41,882 bases of DNA from CAYXDO01 sp964463485 (GCA_964463485.1 CAYXDO010000095.1:1-41882); one strand, 5' to 3'; numbered from the stretch's first letter, positions 25,615 to 35,039 are shown. Numbers and translations are program-made. The notes: generated by a model from the letters alone, not told the origin.

Positions 25615-27354
25615 GTGAGGTGTGGCCACCACCGAGCGCGTCAGATCCTCCTGCTCGCGTTCGTGTCGTGCAGTCCCGCGACGGTTCGCCTCATCGCACC
25701 CTCCTTGCCTGAGGGCGCCCAGGTGGCTGTCCTGTTCGAATCCGGGCCGGGGCGGATCGCGACCGCGACCGGGCTCATTTCGCCTCCGGCCTCGATCGAG
25801 CTCGTTGACCTCGAACCCGATCAACTGTCGAGCGTGACCCTCCTCGCGTACTCTTCGTCGTCTCTCGAGCCGCTGATCGCAGGTGTCTCGCTCGATTCAG
25901 TTCGAGATACGCCGGTAGAGGTCGCAGAGCTCGTCGACCCTGCTCTTCCGGCGCCCGCCTGGGTCGGCTCGGGCCCTGTGGTCGACGGAGCTTCGGAAGT
26001 CACCGAATCATCGAGCTCGATCGAGCTCACGGCTCCGTGGCTGACTCCGTGTCGAGCGCCCAAGATCGAGCTCACCGCCTCGACGTGTGCGGCCGGCATC
26101 TGCAACCCGACCTCGAGGGTGGAGGGCTGCCGGCTCGAGATCGACGCGACCGCGTGCGAGGCAGGGAAGGTGGTCGCGAGACTGGAACCCACCGGCTTGT
26201 CTGCCACCGTGGTGTCGACCGAAGGGTTCGGTAGCTGCTCGGCGCTCGACGATCGAGCGCCCGCCTTGGCCTCCTTCGACTGTGAGCTGAGTGGGAGCAT
26301 CTGCTCGTTGGAAGTCATACCAGCAGTGCAGGTCCCGGAGTTGGACGTCGAGGAGCTGTCTCTCTTCCCCGGGCTGGTGGCCATGCCTCAGTTCGTCGCG
26401 CTGGTGGGTCTCCTTGCCATCGACGGCCATCTGTACGCGACCTCCAGAGGTGGGTTGGTGCGACCCTGGTCAGACTGCGACATGATGAGGCCGGCCTCGA
26501 TCCAGGAGCTCGGCGGGCAGCCTCTCGCGGTGCTGCGCACCGCGACGGTGACTCCCTGCGCAGCCCAGCTCGTCGCCGACCCGCTCGGTCGAGGGCTCGT
26601 GATGGTCACCTTGGACCCTCCGGGCCTCGCCATCCTCGACTCGCAATTTGGCGAGCTCACTCGAGCTCCGATCATTCACCCGGACCTTCCACCCACCGCG
26701 CGAGTCACCGCCGCGATGGTGGGCGGCGGCAGGATCTTCCTGCGAATGTCCGAGCACCCGCTCGCGGCCGGACCGCCGCTCCGCATCGTGGCCGTCGACC
26801 CGCTCGCCTTGACCATCGACAAGGTCATCACCCTCGATCACGTCGACGCGCAGGCCCTGCTCGTGTGGGCGTTCGACGAGCTCGTGGTGGCGGACAACGA
26901 GCGTGATTTCGTGGAACGCTACGACTATGCCACGATGACGAGGACGTCGGTGCTGCAACTCTCGACGACAGTGTCGATCTCGGTTCGCGACGCAACCTAC
27001 CACGCCAACTCCGACAAGCTCGTGGTCGCCGGCTTTCGGTCGACCACCGTATTTTTCGCGATCGACCGGTCGGGCGCCTTCGAGCTGTTCTCACTCGATC
27101 GTTTCGACGCTCGCCCGGGAGAGGCCGTGGCGTGGCCCAAGGACCCTTCCAAGTTGGCAGTCGGAACGTTCTGGTCTGAGTACTCGAACAACGCCGTGCG
27201 GTTGATCGAACCCCGGCGCCTTCGAGCCCTCCCCGGAGACATTGCGCCGGATACGACCCGAGGCCGGCAGCAAAGCCACCTCCTGAGTGATGGGACGGTG
27301 TTGTGGCAGGTGTATGGCTCGGTCGGCGACGTTCGCCGAATCATCCCGCTGTAG
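25615..27354 (+). CDS. Cys-rich lipoprotein, window paralogue family
   Basis: A 579-residue product with signal peptide RARQILLLAFVSC and probable lipidated Cys19; the frame also allows GTG 25585. Residues of about 140-250 hold a cysteine cluster with spacing C-x11-C-x4-C-x8-C-x8-C and further pairs, closely matching the cluster in the protein encoded at 32759-34480. The remaining C-terminal portion consists of repeated beta segments, such as LVGLLAIDGHLYATSRGGLV and GRGLVMVTLDPPGLAILDS, consistent with a beta-propeller. No catalytic motif is seen. The gene stands alone on its strand, and a short direct repeat (TGGCACTTCAG, twice) sits at the start region. Function is unknown. Confidence 0.72.
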   Translation: MRCGHHRARQILLLAFVSCSPATVRLIAPSLPEGAQVAVLFESGPGRIATATGLISPPASIELVDLEPDQLSSVTLLAYSSSSLEPLIAGVSLDSVRDTPVEVAELVDPALPAPAWVGSGPVVDGASEVTESSSSIELTAPWLTPCRAPKIELTASTCAAGICNPTSRVEGCRLEIDATACEAGKVVARLEPTGLSATVVSTEGFGSCSALDDRAPALASFDCELSGSICSLEVIPAVQVPELDVEELSLFPGLVAMPQFVALVGLLAIDGHLYATSRGGLVRPWSDCDMMRPASIQELGGQPLAVLRTATVTPCAAQLVADPLGRGLVMVTLDPPGLAILDSQFGELTRAPIIHPDLPPTARVTAAMVGGGRIFLRMSEHPLAAGPPLRIVAVDPLALTIDKVITLDHVDAQALLVWAFDELVVADNERDFVERYDYATMTRTSVLQLSTTVSISVRDATYHANSDKLVVAGFRSTTVFFAIDRSGAFELFSLDRFDARPGEAVAWPKDPSKLAVGTFWSEYSNNAVRLIEPRRLRALPGDIAPDTTRGRQQSHLLSDGTVLWQVYGSVGDVRRIIPL

Positions 27355-27594
27355 TCCTCAGGGTCAGATCGCCTTCGACCGTGCCCAGGCATGACGACCC
27401 GCGTAGCAAACTGGCTTCGTCGAGTCCCTAGCGGACGGCCCGTGCCCGTGCCCGACGCGAGTCCCAATGGAGCACTGGCGAGCAGTGTCTTTGCGGCCGG
27501 GCGGTCCAGCGCACCGGGGCTTGATGCCTGGCACACCGTTTACTCGAAGGGTGTGGGCTCCACCAATTCACGCGCATGAGTCCGCGAAACTTAC

Positions 27595-27615
27595 GCGCAG
27601 GCAAGATGCCTGCGC
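27595..27615. terminator. Perfect hairpin between convergent genes
   Basis: GCGCAGGCA and its reverse complement TGCCTGCGC flank the loop AGA, giving a 9-bp GC-rich stem. It lies between convergent genes and so could end transcripts from either side, though no T-run follows. The GCAGGCAAGATGCCTGC core looks like a mobile REP-like palindrome. Confidence 0.5.
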
Positions 27616-27674
27616 TCCCAGGGGTCTGCGCTCCCAGGGGTCTGCGCTCCCAGGGGTCTGCGCTCCCAGGGGTC
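27611..27674. repeat. 16-bp tandem repeat, four copies
   Basis: Four perfect copies of TGCGCTCCCAGGGGTC occur in direct tandem, the first overlapping the right arm of the hairpin at 27607-27615. The array ends 17 bp before the stop codon of the SAHH-like gene. Confidence 0.92.
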
Positions 27675-27691
27675 CCAGGGAAGGTTCGCGT

Positions 27692-30211
27692 CTAGAGGAT
27701 GACTTCGCCTTCGCTCGTTCGCATCGTGAGTCTGCGATGTTGATCGAAGCTGTGCCATCCGCCCTCGGCGGGGCCCCGGACCTTGGTTGGGTCGTCGGAG
27801 TAGCACGCCTCGGCGGCGACGATTTCGGGAGATTCGAATGAACGAATCACATCCATCGTCACCTTCTGAGGTCGGTCGCGGTCGACCTTGGCGACGTTGG
27901 CTCCGAAGTCCACTCGCACGAGGTGACCCCGGCTTCGGCCCTCGGGTGTTTGGGTGAAGACGACGAACTCGAGACGGCTCGAGGGGCTACCGATCGGCCA
28001 CTTGGACGCGGACAAGAGCTCCACATGAGTTGGAGCTTCCTTGTCGAGGGGTAGGTGCCCCACGAACACACCCTCCCACGGACCGATGACTGCCATGCCA
28101 CCTTTGGGCGCGGTGAAGAGCCTCGGTCCGTCATAGGTCGACGCCAGGACCCGCGGAAATCGTTGCGGCGCGGACCTCGCGGTCTCATACAGGGCGCGCG
28201 CGTCCTTGGACGATGCAGCGCGATCGATCAACGCTTCGGCTGTCCCGTCTTTGTGGGTCGACAGCTTCTCGAACGCGCTCGCGTTCCTCGGATGGGCAGT
28301 GTGCACCTCGGGGGGAGGATTCCTCCTCCAGGTTTTTTCGAGGTATTTGAGGAGCGTAGCCTGCTTCGGGACGTCGAGGTCGATGAGTCCTTTCGCGCCC
28401 TCGGGGAGAGAGGCGGCCTGAACGGCCGCCTGGAACATCAGGGCTCGAGTCAGTTGAATCTGTTCGGCAGGGATGTCTTCGGCCCCGCGAGTGAAGTTCA
28501 CCGGGCGTCCGTTTCGCGCCAGGAGCACCGATCGGCCGTGAATGAAATACTCGCGGAGCGGTCCTTCTGACGAGGCCATCGCGTACTCAGCGGTCACAGT
28601 CTCCGGAAGATGAACCGATCGAGGGTCGAGCGGCGAACGGCCGCGCCTACCCAGTGTGGCCACGTCGATTTCGACTTCGGCTGAAGATCCGCTGGCGACG
28701 ATGATTCCGTTCGGCAACGCGGCCAAGTCAGTTTCGTTGATCGATCTGCGTCCGGTACACCCGAGCAGCACCTGCGAGTCGCGTGCGCCGTCGGCGATCG
28801 TCTCCGCAACCTCGAACCTCGCGGCTCGAGCCTCCGCGCGCTTCTCGGCGCTCTTCTCGACGACTGTTACGGTCATGCCATGCTCGCGCGCATCCTTGGC
28901 GACCGCCGCGCCGATCGTTCCGAAGCCGACCACACACAACCGGGTCTTTTCAAGCCGACTCAGCCCAACTTCGCCGAGGAGGTCGGCGACGCCCTGGAGC
29001 AGCGATCGCGCGATGAATACGCCCTCTCGGTTCTTTCCGGGTGACTTTGCCACGTTGACGACCGGCGCTTTCAAGTCGAGCGCTGCGGCCTCGGTGAGCC
29101 CTCGCGTCGTCTGCTCGACGATTCGGACTTTCGGGAGCACATGTGGAAATCGTTCGTGCAGCGCCTTGTTCAAGAGGCCGCCGTCGTCGAGGACCACCAG
29201 CTTCTTCCCGGTGGCTTCGGCTCTCTCCACGGCTCTCTCGATCAATCGATCGAGCTGTCGCGCCCTGGTCTTCTCATACTCCCCGAGCGCGTGGGGGCCG
29301 ACGTTGACTTCGGGGTCCTTGGAGTGACCGTCCTCGACCCAGAATCCGTCGCCGCGGAGCGCTCCCTCCACGAGCCCATTGGTGGAGTAAGGTACGCCGG
29401 CGATGAATACATCCTTGGGGTCGCAGCCCCGCTCGACCATCGAGGTGAACAGCGGCCTTTGACTGGGCAGGAGGTGCTGGGCACAGACGATCACGCAGTC
29501 GGAGAAGTGAGTCTTCGAGAGACCGCTCTTCACGAGCTCGAGCGCCGGCAACGACTTCGGAATGTTTCCCTTCTTTTCGAGGTACCGGTCCGCGAGCTCG
29601 GGCAAGCGTCGAGTGAGTACCGGGAGGTCGCCGCCGCTCAGCGAGAAGTCCCCGGCCCGGCTCAAGTCCCGGAGGTCCTCGGAGAGCGCTCCGAGTGCGC
29701 GGCGCGCGTGGAGGTCGAAGAGCCCTCGTTCGCGGAGCGAGTTGGCGAAGCCGTCGAGGTCGACTCGGCCGGACCGAGCGTGGACTTGGACGAGCTCGAG
29801 CAACGCGACCCGATGCGGCATGAACGAGCGGGTGCTCTTCGCGACGGCGTCCTTGTGATCGCTGGGCCACCCCGCGATCGTAGTGTCGAGCAGGTCTTTG
29901 AAGGGGCCGGGCGGATCGAGGTCGAAGCCAGCCCACAACGCGTCGAGCGCGCCGCCGTCGAACAGCAAGACGTGTACGATGTCAGCGAGGTCGCGCGTAC
30001 CAAGCGATCGGGGTCGATCTGCACCTTTGATCGGGGCTTGGTCGAGTCTCGTGACGCCTGCGCGGTCGTAGGCGTCGTGGTTCTGGGACTTTCTTGCGGC
30101 GCCGGAGGTCGAAGCACTCCCGCGTTGAACCGCGGCCGCAGCGAGCCTGCGCCGATGAATCGGCGTGGACGAGGTCGGGCCCGTCGAGCGTGACCCCGGC
30201 TTTCGAATCAC
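27692..30211 (-). CDS. Large protein with S-adenosylhomocysteine-hydrolase-like core
   Basis: An 839-residue product from GTG 30211, with an AGG about 8 nt upstream. Residues 1-70 are disordered and basic; about 70-230 are helical and unrecognised. Residues of about 235-515 follow the order of adenosylhomocysteinase: LDDGGLLN (341-348), EQTTRG (366-371), VNVAKSPGKN (385-394), the Rossmann GFGTIG (429-434) with Glu452 ending the second strand (an NAD-type site), and TGRRSIN (486-492). By eye alignment Lys393 keeps the catalytic Lys, but the usual second Glu, the Asp-Asn pair and the Cys are replaced. The C-terminal 300 residues are unrecognised. It is therefore probably NAD-binding but not a normal hydrolase. 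It lies 51 bp downstream of a lipoprotein gene on the same strand. Confidence 0.72.
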   Translation of the reverse strand: MIRKPGSRSTGPTSSTPIHRRRLAAAAVQRGSASTSGAARKSQNHDAYDRAGVTRLDQAPIKGADRPRSLGTRDLADIVHVLLFDGGALDALWAGFDLDPPGPFKDLLDTTIAGWPSDHKDAVAKSTRSFMPHRVALLELVQVHARSGRVDLDGFANSLRERGLFDLHARRALGALSEDLRDLSRAGDFSLSGGDLPVLTRRLPELADRYLEKKGNIPKSLPALELVKSGLSKTHFSDCVIVCAQHLLPSQRPLFTSMVERGCDPKDVFIAGVPYSTNGLVEGALRGDGFWVEDGHSKDPEVNVGPHALGEYEKTRARQLDRLIERAVERAEATGKKLVVLDDGGLLNKALHERFPHVLPKVRIVEQTTRGLTEAAALDLKAPVVNVAKSPGKNREGVFIARSLLQGVADLLGEVGLSRLEKTRLCVVGFGTIGAAVAKDAREHGMTVTVVEKSAEKRAEARAARFEVAETIADGARDSQVLLGCTGRRSINETDLAALPNGIIVASGSSAEVEIDVATLGRRGRSPLDPRSVHLPETVTAEYAMASSEGPLREYFIHGRSVLLARNGRPVNFTRGAEDIPAEQIQLTRALMFQAAVQAASLPEGAKGLIDLDVPKQATLLKYLEKTWRRNPPPEVHTAHPRNASAFEKLSTHKDGTAEALIDRAASSKDARALYETARSAPQRFPRVLASTYDGPRLFTAPKGGMAVIGPWEGVFVGHLPLDKEAPTHVELLSASKWPIGSPSSRLEFVVFTQTPEGRSRGHLVRVDFGANVAKVDRDRPQKVTMDVIRSFESPEIVAAEACYSDDPTKVRGPAEGGWHSFDQHRRLTMRTSEGEVIL

Positions 30212-30262
30212 GGACGGAGCCTGGCGAATCGGGCTGAGGAAGCCAACTCGGATCTGGCAATA

Positions 30263-32758
30263 TCAGCGAGCTTCGGTGAGCTCGATGAACACGAGGTTGC
30301 CGCGGCGACTTCCCAACATCACGCCGCCGCTTCCGACCGCTGCGACTGCCATGCCCGAATAACCAGGGAGATATGCCCGAGCTCTGCTGCCGACGACGTG
30401 GGCACTTCGGTGGAACAACATCACAGGGTGCTCTCCCCCAACGAGGTCGAGCGGGTCGTCGGAATCCAGCCAAAGTGATCGGACGGCGTTCAGGTTGCTG
30501 TCGTCTCGACTCAGGGAGGGTTCCAAGAATCCCGCCTCGCTGCGGTCGAAACTCATGGGTGTCAAGCGAGCCACCGCGCCGACCTCGCGGACGTTGCGAC
30601 TTCCAAGCCGGAAACCCAAGGACCCCACGGATCCGCAGCTCGCGTCGAGGGCGCCGACCGGAGCCTCCCTGACCGCGATGAGATCGTCCCTGGACAGGGA
30701 GACTTTCTCGACCTTGGGCGGCGTGACGAGGAAGTTGATCCGAACGAAGTAGGGTCGGCAGCCGCTCGCCAGCGCGGCTCCGTAGCCGCCGCTCACGGCA
30801 TGCCATCCGAACTGGATTCCGGGCCACAAATCGAGCTTGCGACCGCACACTGGAATCGTCTGTTCGCGCTCGACGGTCGTCGGATCGTCGGGGTCCACGG
30901 CGACCTCCTCGAGCGAGTCGTCGCTGACGGCCCAAAGCCGCGTGGGTGTGGCGGCGAGGAGCTTTCCGGGCGCGGCTTCGGCGACGGCGTGAATGAAATC
31001 GCAACCCAGTGCGTCGAGCGACACGGGAGGGCCATCGAGTCGGCGGTCGGTGAGTGAGAGTCTCTGGGTCCACGGGCCGCAGCCCGTCTCATCCGTGCCA
31101 AAAAGCCTGACTCGGTCGTCCCTCCGGTCGACGATCGCGGCGGTGAGTGGCCCGGGCAAAGTCAGCGGCCATTGCTCGAGAGACCGACCGTCGGAGCGAG
31201 AGAGGGTTCCGTCCATCGAAAATCCCCAAAAGTCGGAGCCGACCGTGAGGATATCGACGATCGGGGCGCGAGGCGCGGAGCCCGTGATGGGTTCGAAATT
31301 TTCGCCGCGCAGGAACCCAGCGGGCCCCTCGACGATGAACGCCGCTCCATGGCTATGCTGAAGCGCGGGAGGTGAGGCGAGGAGGCGGCACTCCGTGCCG
31401 GAGCAACTGATGAACTCCCTTTCGAGAGGAATCAACACTCTCCCGCCAGGGCCGCGGGCCATCTGCCAGCAGCCCGCGCTGTCCGATCGATGGAGGAGAG
31501 TGAGGTCGAGGACGTCGGACGAATGAAAAAAATCCGCTCGAGGCGCCGAGTAGACGTGTGCGACGTAGCCCCGCTCGGTGTTGACGTCGATACAGTAGAA
31601 AACATGAGTATCCGAGATGCCGTAGGTCGCGGAGCCGTAGATGTTGAACCGCACTTTGTAGTTTCGCATCCAGCGAAATCGAGGGGCAGAGGAGCTCGTC
31701 GTCGTGAGGTGACCGTAGGCGTCGGCGTCCGGCGTAGCCTGCTCGACGACGGCACCGGTGAGTTGCTCCGCCGGGGGGAGCCCGTCGACGAACATGGCGC
31801 TCACCGAGCCTCTGGCTATGACCAGCCCGGGAGCGATATCCTGGAGCTCCTGCAGCGCATCGTCGACGAGCCCCATCTCCGGGGTGATCATGGAAACGCA
31901 ACCGTCGAGCTCGGCGGACCGGCACGCCATGAGCACGGGCGAGCGGGAGAGGTTGGATCCGCCGATCAGGAACCCTCCTGAGTACGAAGTCATCGAGAGG
32001 ACCCGGAACGGCGGGACGGTGGAGACGCGACGTCCATCGTCGTACGCTACTTCGAGGCTCTGTTCGTAGGGGGATAGGTCGAAGAGTTGCTTCGTCCAGG
32101 CGACTCCCCCAGGAACCGCGGCGATTCGATCGATGAGTCCTGCGTCGGGTTCCACGATCCGCTCCGAATCGGAGATCGAGCGGATCGAGAAGCCCCGGCC
32201 GAGCAAGAGGTCACCTTGGTCGGAGGCGTCTACGCGGAGCGGAGGCCAAGACCCCGACAGGGGAGTCGCCTCGCCAAGGACCGTCGTCGGCAAGCCGTGG
32301 CCAGGGATTGTGCATGGACACTCACCGGGCCATTCCAGGGCGATCTTGGAACCGAGCTCCGGGGGGACGGGTTGCTCGGACACGACCTCGGCGAACGGAG
32401 GGAGTGGACAGCGCTCTCCAGGTGCGACAACTCGTGGCCGACTCTCCGGTGCGACACACGGGCACGAACCCAGAGTCAGATCGGCGGTGACGGCGGGTCG
32501 AAAATCAGCCGGCAGCGGACGCCCGTCGAGATCGACGAGATCCTGAGCACGAACCACGAACACGGCAGCCGAGAGGCCCTCGCCGACGTCGAGCTCATAC
32601 TGCGAGGCCCCGGTCCCGACCGAGCGGACGTTCGAACCGGAGTGGGTGACGTAGACGACGACATCGTCGGGTTCGGCGGCCACGCGCAGAGTGCGCGGCC
32701 CGCACCCAACGGCGAGCAACGCCAGCACGACGAATCGGGACTCAGCGAGAAGCGACAC
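30263..32758 (-). CDS. Large lipoprotein of unknown function
   Basis: An 831-residue product with signal peptide FVVLALLAVGC, lipidated Cys19. Its GTG start follows the stop of the upstream lipoprotein gene with no spacing (TGAGTG), so the two are co-translated. Beta-rich throughout, with repeated turns and scattered Cys (for example GSCPCVAP and WPGECPCTIP early on, ETGCGPWTQR later), it resembles the neighbouring lipoproteins in style and is the longest of them. No enzyme motif is seen. Probable location is the outer membrane or periplasm. It may form a complex with its co-encoded partner; this is inference. Confidence 0.75.
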   Translation of the reverse strand: MSLLAESRFVVLALLAVGCGPRTLRVAAEPDDVVVYVTHSGSNVRSVGTGASQYELDVGEGLSAAVFVVRAQDLVDLDGRPLPADFRPAVTADLTLGSCPCVAPESRPRVVAPGERCPLPPFAEVVSEQPVPPELGSKIALEWPGECPCTIPGHGLPTTVLGEATPLSGSWPPLRVDASDQGDLLLGRGFSIRSISDSERIVEPDAGLIDRIAAVPGGVAWTKQLFDLSPYEQSLEVAYDDGRRVSTVPPFRVLSMTSYSGGFLIGGSNLSRSPVLMACRSAELDGCVSMITPEMGLVDDALQELQDIAPGLVIARGSVSAMFVDGLPPAEQLTGAVVEQATPDADAYGHLTTTSSSAPRFRWMRNYKVRFNIYGSATYGISDTHVFYCIDVNTERGYVAHVYSAPRADFFHSSDVLDLTLLHRSDSAGCWQMARGPGGRVLIPLEREFISCSGTECRLLASPPALQHSHGAAFIVEGPAGFLRGENFEPITGSAPRAPIVDILTVGSDFWGFSMDGTLSRSDGRSLEQWPLTLPGPLTAAIVDRRDDRVRLFGTDETGCGPWTQRLSLTDRRLDGPPVSLDALGCDFIHAVAEAAPGKLLAATPTRLWAVSDDSLEEVAVDPDDPTTVEREQTIPVCGRKLDLWPGIQFGWHAVSGGYGAALASGCRPYFVRINFLVTPPKVEKVSLSRDDLIAVREAPVGALDASCGSVGSLGFRLGSRNVREVGAVARLTPMSFDRSEAGFLEPSLSRDDSNLNAVRSLWLDSDDPLDLVGGEHPVMLFHRSAHVVGSRARAYLPGYSGMAVAAVGSGGVMLGSRRGNLVFIELTEAR

Positions 32759-34480
32759 TCAGTTCACCCCAATTCTCACGACTCGATTGTCCCAAGGGAG
32801 GATACCGATGACGCGACCCCGTGTGTCGCGCTCGAGCCGCGTGAGGATCCCGCGACCGACCGCTACGCTGCCCGGCCAGAACCGTTGGCGCTCTAGATCA
32901 AAACGGTAGATCGACGCAGTCCAAGCTCCGGTGGCGTTGCCCGTGCTCGTCACGAGCAGCTCCCGGTCCGAGATTCGAAACGGGAGGACAGGATCGTCCG
33001 TGGAGTCGAAGATCACGGGTGTGGCGAGGGTAGGGTCGCCGAGGCGACCAGAGATCAGGTGAGGGCGTTTGGTCGTCGATACCCAGAAATTGGGTTCATC
33101 ACAAGCGATGCCGAGCACCGAGTCGAAGTCGCTGCCGAGCCGGCGAGGGAGCGTCTTCACCTCGAAGGGTCGTTCGTTGGGCCATTCGTAGAATTCCACG
33201 GTTCGGGTTCGATCGACCGCGAGCGCGAATTTCTTGCCGCCGATCGCGCAGGCAGACCAGGAGGCGTTCGGGAGTCTCGGAGTTGGGCCCGGCTCGAGCG
33301 TGTCCGCGTCGAAGGCGTATAACTTGCTCGTGTTGGCCAGGTCGGCCACCAACACGACCCACGTGTCTTCGAGCCGTAAGATCTCCGTGACCATGTCGAA
33401 GTCTACGCTGGCATCGAACGGCGTGGATTTTTCGATCGCTCCCGTCGAGCTGAGGCGCCCGAAGGCCCACGAGCCCTCGTGAAAGAAGGCGCCGAGGATT
33501 TGGCCATCAAAAGCCAGGCGCGTCAGGCACGGAGGCGCGGTGGACGATCTTGTTTCACCGCTCTCTCCGATGGAATGAAGGACCGACGGGCTTGTCTTGA
33601 CCGGAGTGCAGGTCAGCATGGGTACGTCGGTGGCGGAGGCGATGATTTGGTCTCCGACGAGCACGAAATCATGAACGTACCCTTGGGCGAGCATCTCTGG
33701 GTGCAGGAGATTCTGGAACTCGAACCAAGGAGGAAGAAAGTCGGAAGCCGGTCCAACCGAGAACAGCTCGACCTCGAACGGGGGTGAGGGTGGGTCGACG
33801 AAGAGGTCGACGCCGCAGGTCGCACCCTCGGACACGCAGGTCCATGAATCGACGGAAACCGCTGGAGCAGAACGATTGGCGCAGGTCCAGGGTGTCTTCG
33901 GGAGCTCCGTACAGATCGACCCGTCGGGATGCCTCCACGCCTCGAAGGCGAAGAGCTCGCAGTCCGCGAGGTCGACTCGGTAGTGACACGGTTCGACCTC
34001 CGCAAGGGTCGGCCTGCACCGGTCGGGGCGGCAGTCGACGTCCACCGAGATATCGGCCTCGGTGAGGCGAGGGCAGCTCGAGCGGTACCAGGAGGTCGTC
34101 ACCGGGGGCGGGGCCTCGGTCGGCTCGAGGAGCTCGCCGTCGAGATACTTGGCGACCCACGCGGGACTTGGTAGGGTTGCATCACAGCCAGAGGCATACT
34201 CCACCACCGCGCCGTCGAGCTCGAAGCCGTCGAACGCGGACGACTCATAGGCCAGCACCCAGGTCGGTTCGTCTCCGAAAAAGGCCGACAGGGCCTCCGG
34301 CTCCCAAGGTACCATGGGCGTCGATCGGCCCGAGGCGTCGATGAGTGCGACAAAACCAATGGAGTCGGGGACGACGAGCTCGACCTCGTGCGGCGCTCGG
34401 CAGGCGACGAGGATCGTCGACACGCTCAACGCGAGCGCGGCGGTGGGGGCATCGCGGTGCACCGGTCCCAATGAAACCAC
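32759..34480 (-). CDS. Cys-rich lipoprotein, window paralogue family
   Basis: A 573-residue product with signal segment ALALSVSTILVAC and lipidated Cys27 from GTG 34480; shorter in-frame starts are possible. Residues of about 130-250 carry a cysteine cluster, C-x13-C-x4-C-x9-C-x8-C followed by four more Cys, which aligns with the protein at 25615-27354. The rest is beta-rich and probably a propeller (HDFVLVGDQIIASATDVP, FDGQILGAFFHEGSWAFG). It is followed without a gap by the next lipoprotein gene, and preceded by a small gene 91 bp upstream on the same strand. Function is unknown. Confidence 0.75.
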   Translation of the reverse strand: MVSLGPVHRDAPTAALALSVSTILVACRAPHEVELVVPDSIGFVALIDASGRSTPMVPWEPEALSAFFGDEPTWVLAYESSAFDGFELDGAVVEYASGCDATLPSPAWVAKYLDGELLEPTEAPPPVTTSWYRSSCPRLTEADISVDVDCRPDRCRPTLAEVEPCHYRVDLADCELFAFEAWRHPDGSICTELPKTPWTCANRSAPAVSVDSWTCVSEGATCGVDLFVDPPSPPFEVELFSVGPASDFLPPWFEFQNLLHPEMLAQGYVHDFVLVGDQIIASATDVPMLTCTPVKTSPSVLHSIGESGETRSSTAPPCLTRLAFDGQILGAFFHEGSWAFGRLSSTGAIEKSTPFDASVDFDMVTEILRLEDTWVVLVADLANTSKLYAFDADTLEPGPTPRLPNASWSACAIGGKKFALAVDRTRTVEFYEWPNERPFEVKTLPRRLGSDFDSVLGIACDEPNFWVSTTKRPHLISGRLGDPTLATPVIFDSTDDPVLPFRISDRELLVTSTGNATGAWTASIYRFDLERQRFWPGSVAVGRGILTRLERDTRGRVIGILPWDNRVVRIGVN

Positions 34481-34571
34481 GGAGCAGCCGCAGAATGAAC
34501 AGCTTCTCTCGGGAGGCGCTCACGCGAGCTGGAAGGCGTGAGGACCGTGCTTCGTTGGGTCAGGGTCGGCT

Positions 34572-34916
34572 TCAGCGCAGGTTCTGAAGGACTTCCTTGC
34601 GGGCCTCCAACGAGGTTCCGTCTTTGAATCCCTCGTAGATCGACCGGACCGAGCCCTGAGCCGCGTTCTGGCTGGTGACCGCGGAGTGAAGACTATCCGC
34701 GATCCCTTTGTTCGCGTCTCCGCCTTCCCCACCGGCGAGCTGGGCGACGAGCTTCTTCGCGAGCTGGATGTCCTTGAACGAGACGCCGCCGTCCGTCATG
34801 CGGTTGAACTGTGCTTGGTTGATGAGGCCGGCGCCGAGAGCTTGCTGAGCGGCCTGAGCGGTGTTGGTTCGGAGGGTCGCGATGTTCGTCATGTCATCGG
34901 ACATATCAAGCGTCAT
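34572..34916 (-). CDS. Small helical protein of unknown function
   Basis: A 114-residue product from ATG 34916; ATGs at 34904 and 34892 are alternatives and no ribosome-binding site decides. It is polar, Ala/Gln/Asn-rich and mostly helical, with a Gly-rich hinge (AQLAGGEGGDANKG) between two helical halves and no signal peptide or membrane segment. Third codon positions are GC-rich, supporting a real gene. It is the first gene of a possible leftward operon with two lipoproteins and the SAHH-like protein. No family is recognised. Confidence 0.6.
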   Translation of the reverse strand: MTLDMSDDMTNIATLRTNTAQAAQQALGAGLINQAQFNRMTDGGVSFKDIQLAKKLVAQLAGGEGGDANKGIADSLHSAVTSQNAAQGSVRSIYEGFKDGTSLEARKEVLQNLR

Positions 34917-35039
34917 GCCAGGCGTGGTGCCGGCGGTTCATGGGAGCGGCGACGGCAGTTGTCCGCTCGAACCGACAGTTGCCTGTCTGATTCTGCCTTC
35001 GGTGTTCGAGGGAACGAACAGTCCGACGGGCCTCTCACG

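Larger units (their letters stand above)
27355..27691. other. Gene-free stretch with hairpin and tandem repeats
   Basis: This 337-bp gap lies between two convergent genes. It holds two GTGCCC hexamers near 27440, a 21-bp perfect hairpin at 27595-27615 and four 16-bp tandem repeats at 27611-27674. No gene is supported here. Confidence 0.7.

Noticed and set aside
29141..30193. Plus-strand 350-codon frame opposite the SAHH-like gene
   Set aside because: The frame mirrors the codons of the real gene and has no domain; the minus strand carries clear Rossmann motifs.
27692..30211. Calling the gene a true adenosylhomocysteinase (ahcY)
   Set aside because: The length is almost double the family norm and several catalytic residues are replaced in the by-eye alignment.
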